The notes beneath the pieces are model-generated. The model was not told the origin of the DNA, made no database searches, and saw nothing but the letters and a program-made list of their open reading frames with translations. Position numbers and translations under genes: made by a program. Source: Taxillus chinensis (taxonomy: Eukaryota; Streptophyta; Magnoliopsida; Santalales; Loranthaceae). Taken from it: a stretch of 64,000 nucleotides of DNA. Positions 1 through 10,991 of the stretch are shown here, piece by piece (within the stretch, counting starts at the first letter, position 1; each line of letters starts with the position of its first letter). The stretch spans positions 4,681,826 through 4,745,825 of the forward strand of contig CM042090.1 of NCBI GenBank assembly GCA_023512835.1. The letters run 5' to 3'.

Positions 1-1210
1 TAATGGCTTAAAAAAGATGTGCAGAATCTTGTGGCATCCTGTGATGTGTGTCAACACAACAAGGCTAATTCTCGGACACCTTCCAACCATTTACAACCTT
101 TACCGGTACCAGCACAGGTGTGGTAAGATGTCTCTATGGATTTTATAGAAGGACTGCCTAGTTCCAACGACAAGAATGCTATTTTGGTGGTCCTAGATTG
201 ATTGACAAAGTATGGCCATTTTATAGGTCTAAGTCATCCGTTCACAGCCAAATTAATAGCAAAGGTATATCTTGACAATGTGGCTCGTCTTCATGGGATT
301 CCTCGCACTATCCTCAATGATTGAGATGCTATGTTCATTAGCAATTTCTGGAAAAAATTCTTTAAACTTTAAGGGACACAGTTCAAAATGTCATCTGCAT
401 ACCACTTGGAGACCGATGGGCAAACAGAGGTAGTGAACCGAAGTTTTCAATAGTATCTTCGTTGTCTCTATAGTCAGGCTCATATTCAATGGTGATGCCA
501 TATTACATGGGTAGAGTTTTGGTATAACACAACATTCCATCATGGAATCAGGCTCATCCCCTTCAAGCCTTGTATGGGAGACTGCCACCAATACTTACCA
601 ATTATTTACCAGGAAGTGTAGTGGTTCACGAGGTGGACAAGGAGTTACAAGATTGGGATGAACTGCTCCAATGATTAAAACAAAATTTGGAAAATGCTAG
701 AAACCGCATGAAATAGCAAGTTGATGCCTATCGTTGTGATGAGACTTATGAAGTTGACGATTGGGCCTTCTTGAAATTACAACCATTTAGACAGCAATCA
801 GTGTTTAAGCGTGCTAATTAAAGTTGGCTAACAAGTACTTTGGGCCTTATCGGGTCCTGGAAAAAATTGGTGTTTTTGCATATAAATTAGCATTGCCAGA
901 GAATTCCAGATCTATCCTATGTTCCACATATTGTGCCTAAAAACGAATAGGCGATAGCGAGGTTTCCCATAGCACAACACCCCCTGTCTCCAAAGAAGGG
1001 TTCATAATACTAGAGCCCTTGGGTGTCCGGGATTTCAGATGGGTGAGGCAGGGGCACGGGTTGCATGCTGAGGTGTTGGTCTAGCAAAAATATTTACCTA
1101 CGAAAGAAGCTACATGGGAATCCACTTCAATGATGCATAATCAATTTCCCGATTTTGACCTTGAGGGAAAGGTTGATGTCCCAGGGGCGCCAGATATTAG
1201 ACATCGTAGG
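1..1210 (+). mobile_element. Decayed Ty3/gypsy retrotransposon, integrase to chromodomain
   Basis: Read with several in-frame stops and frame changes, the + strand gives an integrase. The zinc-binding end shows CDVCQHNKA near position 40. The first catalytic Asp lies in SMDFIEGLP (about 133-160), the second in the IPRTILND region (about 300-322), and the Glu in ETDGQTEVVNRSF (about 408-445). A chromodomain-like tail follows at about 1010-1190, with EATWEST and the typical NQFPDFDLEGKV. The upstream parts of pol lie outside the window. Stops at about 126, 199, 322, 373 and elsewhere show it is dead. The presence of a chromodomain places it in the chromovirus branch; this is family knowledge applied to a weak, decayed match. 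Confidence 0.8.
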
Positions 1211-2310
1211 AATAGGCATGACAATCCAAAATACTTGGATGTACGTGTTGACTGCAGACTTTAAGGAACAATCCATTATAATAAATAGGATTGGAGTTGT
1301 TTAAATTATTGAGATTATTTGGGGAGTTTGTTGTGTAGGAGTCTAGTATGCTATTATAGTGCGACTTGTGAGGGAGTGATTGAGTCTTTTTAGGAAATAA
1401 TGGTTTGCTTAATTGGCTATAAATAAATCCACCCGCATGATTGACCGAAATGGAAAAACTAATGTAATTATGGTTCATCTCTAACCCAAATCGAAGAGTT
1501 ATTAAAATAATATAATAATAGTCTGTTGTTTTTCAACATAAAGCCTATGTTATTATCACAGAAGTAGTTAGATTTCAAGATGGGTGTTTGAGAATAACAT
1601 GGACGGGTGGTTCTATCCTCCCTCTTGCTCCCATATCGAGGGCTTGCTGAATGAACTTGGATGGGCCTTACTTTAGAGGTAGAGGGTGTGACCGTGGCAA
1701 TGGATAAGTGGTACTGGCGTCCACATGTTTTATAAAGAGGATAAGCATAAACAATGGAGTTTGATGAAGAGGTTCTTTGGTATTGGAGATGTGGCTACAA
1801 TTGTTATTGTTGCTATTGATGTAATGTCCACTAGAGATTTGGGGTTAAATTTGGGCTAGAACCTAAACAAGAGAAGGGCTTAGAAGAGTTGATATCCACA
1901 GTTTTAATGGGGTCCCTTTAATCAGTTGAAGATCTTCCCTTGCCTTCCTATGGATTTGATAAATTTGTGGACACCCAACTATCAAGCAATTTGGGCTCTT
2001 TTTCTTTTATCCTATCTTCGTTGCTCACCCAAGACTGCTTCCTTCCTCTTTGCATCTAAAAATTACAACATTGGCAGTTCTTTCAAGTAGATGGACCAAT
2101 TAAATGGCATGGACATAATTAATTTGATTTGTGTTACCTATTATATAATGAGTATAAAACTGTATCCAAAGTACTGTGGAGAAACAGAGAAAGGTGAACC
2201 TGGTAGGACAAGATTTTCTCATTACTTTAATGTAATCGCGTGCATGTGTGCATGGGCATGCACACATATAAAGAGAGAGATGGATCACGGGCTGAGCTCA
2301 CTTAATTATT
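1211..2310. other. Non-coding, probable 3' remains of the gypsy element
   Basis: I see no gene here. The segment after the chromodomain may contain the 3' LTR of the upstream gypsy copy; a TATA-like ctataaataaat lies near 1419. I could not find LTR ends because the partner LTR is outside the window. Short open frames here resemble nothing I know. Confidence 0.35.
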
Positions 2311-2321
2311 ATGTGAACTTT

Positions 2322-2471
2322 TAATTTAGACCATTCGATCAATATTTAATGATACATATTAGACTTTCATTTAACTATAACTTGTTATAGTAATTCACCG
2401 TTATGGATCTATAATTGAATTAATAAAAGTCTAATATGGATCATTGATTACAACATCCAACAGTTCAGATT
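2322..2471. repeat. Foldback (MITE-like) repeat, copy 1
   Basis: Two arms of about 43 bases (2322-2365 and 2428-2471) are imperfect reverse complements: arm 1 ends ...catattagact and arm 2 begins agtctaatatgg.... The spacer is about 60 bases. A related copy lies at 2639-2740. Both copies are followed by a shared motif (catgttct then attttagcaa or similar) and then by a microsatellite, so arms, tail and microsatellite appear to form one repeated unit. There is no coding content. Confidence 0.65.
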
Positions 2472-2525
2472 CAAGTTCTCGCGATAAGAACATGACCTCA
2501 TGTTCTTATTTTAGCAAAACACACA

Positions 2526-2588
<63 letters not shown>
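2526..2588. repeat. (TC)n(TA)n microsatellite
   Basis: A pure TC run (about 2526-2547) passes directly into a pure TA run (to about 2588). It directly follows foldback copy 1. Confidence 0.95.
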
Positions 2589-2591
<3 letters not shown>

Positions 2592-2638
2592 ATGCTATAT
2601 AGAGGATGTGAGGACAAATTTTTATAATGATAACTTTT

Positions 2639-2740
2639 AATCAGAACCGTTGGATTAATGTTTAACAGTTCATATTAGACTAACAGTTAAATAAAAGTCT
2701 AATCTGGACCATTGGCTGCAACATGTAACGGTCTAGATTA
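2639..2740. repeat. Foldback (MITE-like) repeat, copy 2
   Basis: The arms at 2639-2681 and 2696-2740 are imperfect reverse complements: aatcagaaccgttgg... against ...ccattggctgc...ggtctagatt. The loop is only about 15 bases. The copy is diverged from the one at 2322-2471 but has the same arm sequence and the same downstream motif. Confidence 0.65.
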
Positions 2741-2784
2741 AAGTTTTCACGACAAGAAGCTGGTCTCATGTTCTCATTATAGCA

Positions 2785-2798
2785 ATATATATATATAT

Positions 2799-2857
<59 letters not shown>
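2785..2857. repeat. (TA)n(GA)n microsatellite
   Basis: A short TA run is followed by a GA run to about 2857. It lies directly after foldback copy 2. Confidence 0.95.
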
Positions 2858-2859
<2 letters not shown>

Positions 2860-2866
<7 letters not shown>

Positions 2867-4240
2867 AATTAGAGAAATTGGAGAATTTTATTTAATGGAC
2901 TTATGATTGATTTTTTATCTGCAATGTCCTGAAGATATTGCAACTCCCAAATGTTGTAGGTGGAGTCACTGAGGATAGATTTTCTGCTCCCATCAAGGGA
3001 GAGCCTGCCTTATTGATCAAGCACCCATACCTACACCTAAACCAGAGCCTACATGTATTGCAGGCTTCCAAACATTGTGACCCCTCACCAGAGCTTACAA
3101 CTTTACTATCCCTTTTAGGGCCCATATAGCCCTCCTCACCTTCATGCCTCAAAAAACATTTAAGGCAGCTAGATCTGAAACTAGGTCTTGCACGATCAAC
3201 TTTGGACTACCATTTATTTTAAGCTTGAAATTGAGTTTTATATGCTTGGCTTCTTCTCTCCATTCACGTTAAGCTTGATGGGCCATTTATGTTGGGATAA
3301 AAAGGGTTTGATTTATGATTTATAAGGAGGTCGATGTGATTATGAGAAATCATCGACTGAAGAGGGCGATGGCATAAAGCTAGGGAAGCGATTAATGAGA
3401 AGTGATAGAGAACAATGAAGCGTCAGACCAAACTAGATTTAGTATAACGCTTATGTTTATGCATATGGGTTTACCATATAGAGTAAATGAGGCTGATGAT
3501 CGTTACAATGTCACTGATGATATGCGTAAAATTTCATAAATGTCACCACTTTTTTAATACAGGTTAAAAAATAACGAATTATTTGTGTGATTGAGTTTAA
3601 TTTGAATAGTATCTCGATTTGAATACCGAAATTGAAAAACTACCACCAAACAAGAAAATTGATGTCAGGGCTCACCATTTTTTGTATTCAAATATAAAAA
3701 ATAAGTTTTGAACACAGCTACCAAATATGCTCTGATAAACTCTAAAAATTATGAATATAGTTTTGTTTTTTTAAAACATATAAATGTATTGGTTGCTTAC
3801 AAGGTTTGTTGGGTGGTTTAACTTCATGGCAAGAGATGTGGGTTTGACTTCAGCCACCAATTAAATTGAGTGGAGAAAATTTTGAATAGAATAAAAAGTG
3901 AATCGTAATATAAAAAAGTTAAAAAGAAAAATATATTAACCAGGTATATTTTTATTTTCACTAAAAAAAGAACCTCATTAGGGAAAGTTGTTCTACGTCA
4001 ATAAGAATGCAGAATTGAAGAGGGCGATGAATATAGTAAAATACAATGATAAATATATAGACTTAATGAATGAAGGTGATGATGAATACCCTCAAAAAGA
4101 CGAAAGTTGCTTTAACACTTTTCTCAACAAGTGTCTTAGAGACGAATTTTGAAAGGTTGACTTATTCTAAAAGTGATTTAGTAATGTTAAACCAAAAGTT
4201 TTATTTTAAAAAAATTCAAAAGCCTTGGCTTATTAAGGCA
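2860..4240. other. Intergenic DNA, no gene seen
   Basis: AT-rich sequence with only short, unconvincing open frames. I see no domain, RNA gene or clear repeat here. Confidence 0.5.
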
Positions 4241-4248
4241 TCTCTAGT

Positions 4249-4321
4249 AATAGCCAGCTAAAATGGTTATCTAAAGCTATATTTAGCTTGCTACAGTACC
4301 ATTTTAGCTGGCATTACTCCA
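4249..4321. repeat. Short foldback / MITE end
   Basis: About 21 bases at 4249-4270 (agtaatagccagctaaaatg) are the near-perfect reverse complement of 4301-4321 (cattttagctggcattact), separated by a 30-base loop. The AT-rich sequence that follows to about 4580 has motifs (gagtgatgtgacattttagc; aacctattaa) that recur at 52795-52930 near the U1-70K promoter. The two places therefore probably carry members of one MITE family. Confidence 0.55.
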
Positions 4322-4738
4322 ACAGAATATCATTTTTTTTTGCTTAACCATGATTTTTCCACATCTACCCTTAATTTATAATTTCTATAAATCCCTAAAA
4401 TTCATTTGATAAAATTAATTAAGAGTATTTTAGGTTTTGGTAAATATTTGAGTGATGTGACATTTTAGCAATAGCTATAAATTTAGTTAAATTTACCTAT
4501 TAATGATATAGTTAACCTATTAAAATAATTTTTTATTTATATTTAACTATTAATAATTTATTAGGAATAAATATTTATGCAATCGGCTCGCGACATCTTC
4601 ACGTAACCGTGAGGGATTGGATGGCTATGATCTTTTTTTTTTCTCCCCCCTCCGATGAATTGGTAGGCTGCCACGTGTCAAGACCCGAGTGTTGGCGCAA
4701 TAGGTTGAGAGGCGCAGGAAACCTGACCCTGTGACAAG

Positions 4739-4751
4739 TGGTATCAGAGCC
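4739..4751 (+). other. Primer-binding site (initiator Met-tRNA type)
   Basis: TGGTATCAGAGCC is the standard plant LTR-retrotransposon primer-binding sequence complementary to the 3' end of initiator tRNA-Met. It lies two bases after an LTR ending in TGTGACA. Confidence 0.85.
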
Positions 4752-4955
4752 GAACTGGCCCGTATCCTGAAGACTCACCAAGCACTCTCGCGAGTAGCGT
4801 GATCCCAAGGTGGGAGCTCATAGAGGTGAGTCGACCGATAGTGTCTTGCACGCTTTGCATCCATAGAGTTGGAGTATTCTAGAGTGTGATACAGAGTTGG
4901 GCAAGGGAGTACGAAGGAGCGCGTCGGAGCGATCTTGGAAGCCTCCTATCCTTTG

Positions 4956-5097
4956 GACATTGGGCGAGTGGGAGAGCATCTTGGTAAAGGTGTTGCAACC
5001 TGCGGGGAAGCAATGTCCAACTTGTTGACATTGGGCGAGTGGGAGGGCGTCGAGGTAACGATGCCATCGCCTGCGGGGAAGCGATGTCGACAAACGC
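4956..5097 (+). repeat. 71-bp tandem repeat, two units
   Basis: Units at 4956-5026 and 5027-5097 both begin gacattgggcgagtgggag and share cctgcggggaagc. They lie in the non-coding interior of the outer LTR element. Confidence 0.85.
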
Positions 5098-5764
5098 AAC
5101 GAGGACGTTGTGAGGATTGGGTGGAGGAGAATGTCACGACCCGAGCAGCATTGTGCTGGCGGGACGTTTCTTAATGGCACGATTCAGGAATATATTCGTG
5201 CTACGTAAAGGAGAGGGGTTGGTTGAAAGCGTAGATGATGCGCAGCGTAAGGTTCCAGGCAGTTCGTGGAGGAGAACGGATGGAACCCCTTCGGAGTTCA
5301 GATGTGCCGACCCGGTTGAATGCGGGGAGCACACCGCTAATCGAGGACTTGACGTTGAAGAAGGGATTGGGCCATCCTTACACAAACTGGTCGGGAACTA
5401 GAGCCATTCTCCTGATGAGCCTAGTGGCAGGGCGAAACCAGTCTACGTGCGCTTCAACCCTCAAAGGCTAAACTTAGCGGATCGTGGATAGAGAAGCTAA
5501 GTGCCGCAATGGGTTATGTAACGACCCATGAGTGGGTGTTAGTCCCACATTGCTTGCTGAGGAGAACAAAGTCCGCCTTATAGGAGGGGACAGATACCTC
5601 ACCTCACAGGGACGCGTTTTGGGCGAGGCCCAAAGACAAAACCGTGCGGAGCAGGCCATAAGGGCGAGGCCCAAGACTGGCCAAAACGGACAAAATTCTT
5701 GTGACGGGTATAGGCTGGGCTATCTCGGATGGTATCAAAGCCAGACCCGGAGCGGTGTGCCATG

Positions 5765-6149
5765 TGTCACGGGGTCAGCCTTTATAGCAGCTTAACCCGT
5801 GCGGCACCTAGTTCCCACCCGTACGAAGGAATGCTAGGTCAGCCTAACTTGTCGCATTTGGATCGGAACCCATCGATCCGTTGTAAAGCAATTGTGTAGG
5901 GAAGCGCTTAGCGAAAGATCGATTTAAACGAAGGCAACAAATGATTGTATTGATTGCTTGAAAGCTTTACAACATCACTCCCCTACATATAGATGTTAAC
6001 ACTTTTCTGGCTATGTCGCCAGGAGACATCATATATGATCAAAATCTAAAATCTCTACAACTTACTCTATAAGCTAAATACAACACTTTACAAAGGGGAA
6101 ATACCCCAAAATGGCCTAAGTATGCTAGGATAAGCCTCGGTCCGTGACA
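5765..6149 (-). repeat. 3' LTR of the gypsy chromovirus
   Basis: 385 bases with inverted ends TGTCACGG/CCGTGACA. The pol reading frame ends inside this LTR (stop at 6125), so the polypurine tract lies within the last coding codons. Confidence 0.85.
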
Positions 6150-9100
6150 TTCTCCCCCACCCGATTTCGCAGCGTCCTCGTTACGTCTTCGGCTTCCTCG
6201 AACTCGTCGAACTGCTGGATGTAGCGTTCGGTTTCTTCCCGGTACTCTTCAATATCTTTGGAGAATTGCCCCAGATCCTCTTCCTTCTCCCAGCTTGCCT
6301 CCTCAACCGGCCTGTTCTTCCATTGGAAGTAGTACTCCACCCGGCTTGGATCTACGCCCCTTCTTGGCACGACTCTACGAGAGTGGATTTTCTCTATCTC
6401 TTTATCGTAGGTCTTGCCCGTTGATGCTGTTGGTGTCCGCACCGCCCGTTGTCCGCTCGTATCTTCCAAGTCTTCGTGGTAAGGCTTGAGCAAACTAACG
6501 TGGAACACCGGATGCCTTTGTAAGCTAGTCGGGAGGTCCAGTTTGTATGAGACCTTCCCAACTCTCTTAAGTACTTTGAAAGGCCCCTCATATCGGCGCA
6601 CCAAACCCTTATGCAATTGTCTGAGTGCTTTGGTTTGGCGCGGAAGGAGTTTGAGCATCACCATGTCTCCTTCCTGAAATTCCAAGGGCCTCCTTTGTTG
6701 ATCTGCCCACTTCTTCATCTTCTTCGCTGCCTTGTACAAGTATGCCCTGGCCAGATCCATCTGTTCATGCCATCCTTTTGCAAACTTGAACGCCGCGGGG
6801 CTCTTTCCAGTGTACCCCCGAGTGATGGAAGTGGGCGTCAATGGTTGCTGCCCAGTTGCGAGTTCGAACGGACTCTCGTTCGTGGACTCGCTCTTCTGCA
6901 AGTTATATGAGAATTGGGCTATGTCCAACAACTTGGCCCAATCTCTTTGATTGGCACTAACATAGTGCCTCAGGTATAGCTCCAGTAAGCCATTGACACG
7001 CTCCGTTTGGCCGTCTGTTTGTGGGTGAAAACTTGTTGAAAAGTTTAAGTCCGAACCCATTATCCGGAACAGCTCGATCCAAAACCGCCCAGTAAATCGT
7101 GAGTCCCGATCGCTCACGATTGTCTTTGGAATGCCCTAGTACTTCACCACGTACTTAAAGAATAGTCGGGCCGTGTCGTCTATTGTGTAGTCCTTCGGAG
7201 CTGGAATGAAAACTCCATACTTAGAGAATCGGTCGACCACCACAATGATCGTACCGCATCCTTCGGATCTTGGGAGACAAACAATGAAGTCCATCGAAAC
7301 ACTTTCCCAAGGTCTTTCCGGAGTAGGCAAAGGTTCTAACAGTCCCGCCGATTGCCGATTCTCTATCTTGTCTTGTTGGCACACAAGACAAGTCTTCACG
7401 TACACTTGAACGTCCTCGTAAAGTTGAGGCCAATAGTAGCTCCGTTCGACCAACGCCAAGGTACGATCGACTCCGGGATGGCCAGCCCACCGCGAGTCGT
7501 GACATTCTTTGAGGATGTCTCTCCTCAAACTTCCCCATTTGGGAACGTACACTCGTTCCCCTCGAGTATGGAGCAAGTCGTCCCTTAGCCAAAATCGCCG
7601 CGTCTTCCCAACTTTGACGCATTCCACCAAGGACTTGGCTAATGGATCGTGCTTCATTCCTTCCTTCAGTTTGTCCACCAGGGGGAATTGTGGTTGGCTA
7701 ATGGCTGCAAGTTCTGCCTTCCGACTTAGTGCATCAGCCACCACATTATTTGTGCCCGGTTTGTACTCGAGCACAAAGTCGAATTCCGCTAGGAGTCCTT
7801 GCCACCGTGCTTGCTTCGGAGTTAAGTTCCTTTGAGTTAGAAAATAACTCGTAGCAATATTGTCCGTCTTCACCACGAACTTGGACCCTAGCAAGTAATG
7901 CCTCCACACCCAAAGGCAATGTATAACTACCGTCATCTCCTTTTCATGCACCGCGTACCTCCGTTCAGTGCCATTGAGTTTCCGGCTTTCATATGCTACA
8001 GGATGCCCCTCCTGCATTAGAACTCCACCGATGGCAAAGTCTGAAGCATCCGTGTGAACTTCGTAAGGCTTTGTATGGTCCGGCAGTGCCATCACCGGTC
8101 CATTTGTCACGGCTTGCTTCAACTTCTCGAATGCCTCTCGGCAAGCATCATCCCACACCCAAGTCTTGTTCTTCTTTAGTAGTTCCGTCAAGGGTGCGGC
8201 AATGTGGGAATAGCCACGGATGAATCTTCTATAGTAGTTAACCAAGCCAAGGAAGGAACGCATTTCAGGGACTTTCTTGGGCGTCTCCCATTCCTTGATG
8301 GCTAACACTTTCTTGTTATCCATCTTCAACTTGCCGCCGCCGATAATGTGACCCAAGAAGGGCACTTCCTTCTTCGCAAAGTCACATTTCTCCTTCTTCA
8401 CAAAGAGTTGGTTCTCCCTTAAGATTTGAAAAACCCGTCGTAGATGTGCCTTGTGTTCCTCCAAGGTTTTGCTGTAGACGACAATGTCATCAAGGTACAC
8501 CACGACGAATCTGTCCAAGTATGGTTGGAAGATCCGGTTCATCAACGTACAAAATGTGGCAGGGGCGTTTGTGAGGCCAAAGGGCATCACCAAGAACTCG
8601 TAAGAGCTGTATCTTGTGACGCACGCCGTCTTTACCTCATCACCTTCGGCTATCCGCACTTGCCAATATCCCGACCGCAAGTCTAGCTTTGAGAACCATC
8701 TCGCAGCACCAAGTTGATCAAAGAGGTCGGATATAAGTGGGATGGGGTAGCTGTTCTTCACCGTTATCTTGTTCAGCGCCCTATAGTCAATGCACAGCCG
8801 CATCGACCCATCGTGCTTCTTTTGGAACAACACCGGTGCTCCAAATGGCGCTTTGGATGGACGAATGAATCCGGCATCCAACAAGTCCTTCAATTGTTTC
8901 CGAAGTTCCTCCAACTCCGGTGGTGCCATCCGATAGGGCACCGCAGCAGTAGGCCTTGCACCGGCCTCAAGCTCGATCCTATGGTCCACCTCTCGCTTCG
9001 GCGGAAGTTGTTTGGGGAGTTCGGGTGGCATAACGTCCCCAAACTCTTCAAGGACCGTCTTCACTTCGGTTGGGGGCTCCTCCCCAATACTTGGGCATCC

Positions 9101-10093
9101 TTCCTTCACCATAGCAATGAAGGTTGGCTCCTGTCGCCTAACTCCTTTAGACAGTTGGAGTGCCGAAAGAGACTTCGCCTTGAGCTCTTCCTCCCGCATT
9201 ACCTTCACCATGCACGTTTTCCCCTCGTCCATGATGCACATTGTGTTGGTGCTAGGAATTGGAATTGCCCGCACCTGGTCAACGAACTCCATCCCTAACA
9301 CCATGGGATAGTCGTCCATTGACACCACGGAGAGATTCACCTTGCCTCTCCACTCGCCAATACTTAGCTCGACGCCTCGAGCCACACCATGGATTGGACT
9401 GGCGCTGGAGTTCACCGCCTTCAGCCAGCCCTTCTCTTCCTTGTAGACTATTCCCAATCTACGAGCTTCTTCGACTTTGATGAAGTTGTTGGTCGCACCC
9501 GTGTCCACCAAGGCCTTAGTTTCAAGGTTGTTGGCCTTAGCGAGCACGTACATGCGGCCCTTCTGTTGTCCGGATGGTGGCACCTCCACCTTCGCCTTGA
9601 TTGCATTGAGGAGTTGCAAGGAACCAAGTCGTGGATCCCTCGCATTCCTCTCTTCGTCTTCGTTGATCATCGCGGAGAGCTTGGAGCGCTTTGGGCACTC
9701 AAACGCCTTGTGAGGGCCTTCGCAAAGGAAACAGGAGATCCTTGGCTTCTCCCCGTCCTTGGAACTATTCGCGAAATGTTTTGGGCGAAAGTCCTTAGAT
9801 GGTTGGAAGGGTCTCCCTTTTCCTTCACTTCGGTTGTCTCCCCCACGTTTCTCCTTGTGGAACCTGTTCGCCTTGGAAGTCGATGAAGAACTGGTGGTTT
9901 TCTCCGGCTTCTTGTACTCGATGAGTGATTCGGCCACCGCCATGGCCGACGCCAGGTCCTGCACATTTCTCCGCTGCAGCTCCAATTTCGCCCATTGTTG
10001 CAATCCGTCCATGAAGGAAAATAGTGAATCCTTCGCGGACATATCCGGGATCTCCAATATCAGCTCGGAAAATTCACGGACGTACTCCCGCAC
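6125..10093 (-). pseudogene. gypsy polyprotein (late gag, PR, RT, RNase H, IN, chromodomain) with one stop
   Basis: A single frame runs from 10093 to 6125 and is broken only by TAG at 7136-7138. Residue numbers below count from 10093. Late gag is followed by a CCHC zinc knuckle ([13 protein letters not shown], near residue 121). Protease has [10 protein letters not shown] (near 197). Reverse transcriptase has [11 protein letters not shown] and the YLDDIVVYS box. RNase H begins [10 protein letters not shown]. Integrase has an HHCC end (HPGVDRTL...CLVCQQDK) and catalytic Asp in SMDFIVCLP; the stop falls just before the second Asp (VSDRDSRFTG), and the Glu is in FHPQTDGQTERVN. A C-terminal chromodomain (YYFQWKNRPVEEASWEKEE) marks a chromovirus. 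The in-frame TAG truncates integrase, so without readthrough the protein cannot integrate DNA. Confidence 0.92.
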
Positions 10094-10652
10094 CGTGCCT
10101 TTGTGGGTAAGGCGCCAGGTTTCGCCCGGGACTCGTCTTCCGCATTCTGGGGATAGAACTGGGCCTTGATCTCCCGCTTGAAATCCGCCCAGTTATCAAT
10201 GATACATAGGCCGCACTCCTTGTCGGCATATCGTCGCCTCCACCACACCATAGCCGAATCGACTAAGTATAGCGGAGCGGTCTTCACCTTCTTTGCCTCG
10301 TCGATGATGTTCAAGGCATCGAAGTACTGCTCCATGGTCCAGAGGAAGTTGTCTAACTCCCTCGCATTCCTTGACCCAGCATAGGTCTTAGGCTTTGGCA
10401 CGTCGATTTTGGAGCTGGAATGGCCGCCAACGCCACCTTGAGTGACCGCCATCTTGCATAGAGACCAATCCGCCTTGATCTCTTTGATTTCCTCTTGCAT
10501 CGCCAAGATTTGGGACATGAGAGAACCCTTCAAGCCCTCGAATCGAGAGTTCATGTCATCCATGACGGAGTTGAGAAGCCCTTGCATCCTCCCAAAGCTT
10601 TCCTCACCCTTTGAGTCCAGCTTTTCGATGCTTTCAGTGTGCTCCTCGACCA
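10060..10652 (-). pseudogene. gypsy gag, 5'-truncated and frameshifted
   Basis: About 197 residues of capsid-type gag (retrotransposon gag family): a coiled-coil-like N-terminal part, then FLWTMEQYFDALNI and DSAMVWWRRRY, ending in the usual [14 protein letters not shown]. The frame then shifts by one base near 10110; the continuing gag sequence ([16 protein letters not shown]) is in the frame of the downstream pol. The 5' end has no ATG and directly touches LTR sequence at 10654/10655, so the natural start codon and leader are deleted. Confidence 0.85.
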
Positions 10653-10654
10653 CC

Positions 10655-10951
10655 TCGCATTTGGATCGGAACCCATCGATCCGTTGTAAAGCAATTGTGT
10701 AGGGAAGCGTTTAGCGGAAGATCGATTTAAACGAAGGCAACAAACGATTGTATTGATTGCTTGAAAGCTTTACAACATCACTCCCCTACATATAGATGTT
10801 AACACTTTTCTGCTATGTCGCCAGGAGACATCATATATTATCGAAATCTAAAATCTCTACAACTTACTCTATAAGCTAAGTACAACACTTTACAAAGGAG
10901 AAATACCCCAAAATGGCCTAAGTATGCCAGGATAAGCCTCGGTCCGTGACA
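10655..10951 (-). repeat. 5' LTR of the gypsy chromovirus, truncated
   Basis: 297 bases matching the 3' LTR with about eight substitutions and one single-base gap. The 88 bases that should join the primer-binding site are absent. Confidence 0.88.
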
Positions 10952-10991
10952 CATGGTCCCACGGGGACGTGGGCCTCCTAAGGGGGTGGAT

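Larger units (their letters stand above)
5765..10951 (-). mobile_element. Ty3/gypsy chromovirus, nearly intact
   Basis: The element reads on the minus strand. The 3' LTR is 5765-6149 (385 bp, TGTCACGG...CCGTGACA). The polypurine tract is the complement of about 6150-6161, and the gag-pol region runs from 10654 down to 6125. The 5' LTR (10655-10951) matches the 3' LTR at about 97% over 297 bases but lacks its last ~88 bases. The primer site and the start of gag are also missing, so the LTR abuts gag coding sequence. Flanks CATG on both sides fit a 4-bp target duplication inside the TRIM interior. Few LTR differences mean a fairly young insertion. It cannot transpose by itself: no primer site, a frameshift near 10110 and a stop at 7136-7138. 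Confidence 0.88.

Noticed and set aside
4818..5471. Several overlapping frames of 60-120 codons on both strands
   Set aside because: They lie in the GC-richer, non-coding interior and LTR of the outer element; tandem repeats keep the frames open.
5765..5849. First reading of the gypsy 3' LTR as starting at 5850
   Set aside because: The two LTR copies match only from 5852, but TGTCACGG at 5765 pairs with CCGTGACA at 6149 and its flank matches the TRIM interior, so the true end is 5765 and the other copy is truncated.
7206..9886. Many + strand frames of 60-190 codons over the gypsy pol
   Set aside because: These are shadows of the minus-strand polyprotein with no recognisable domain.
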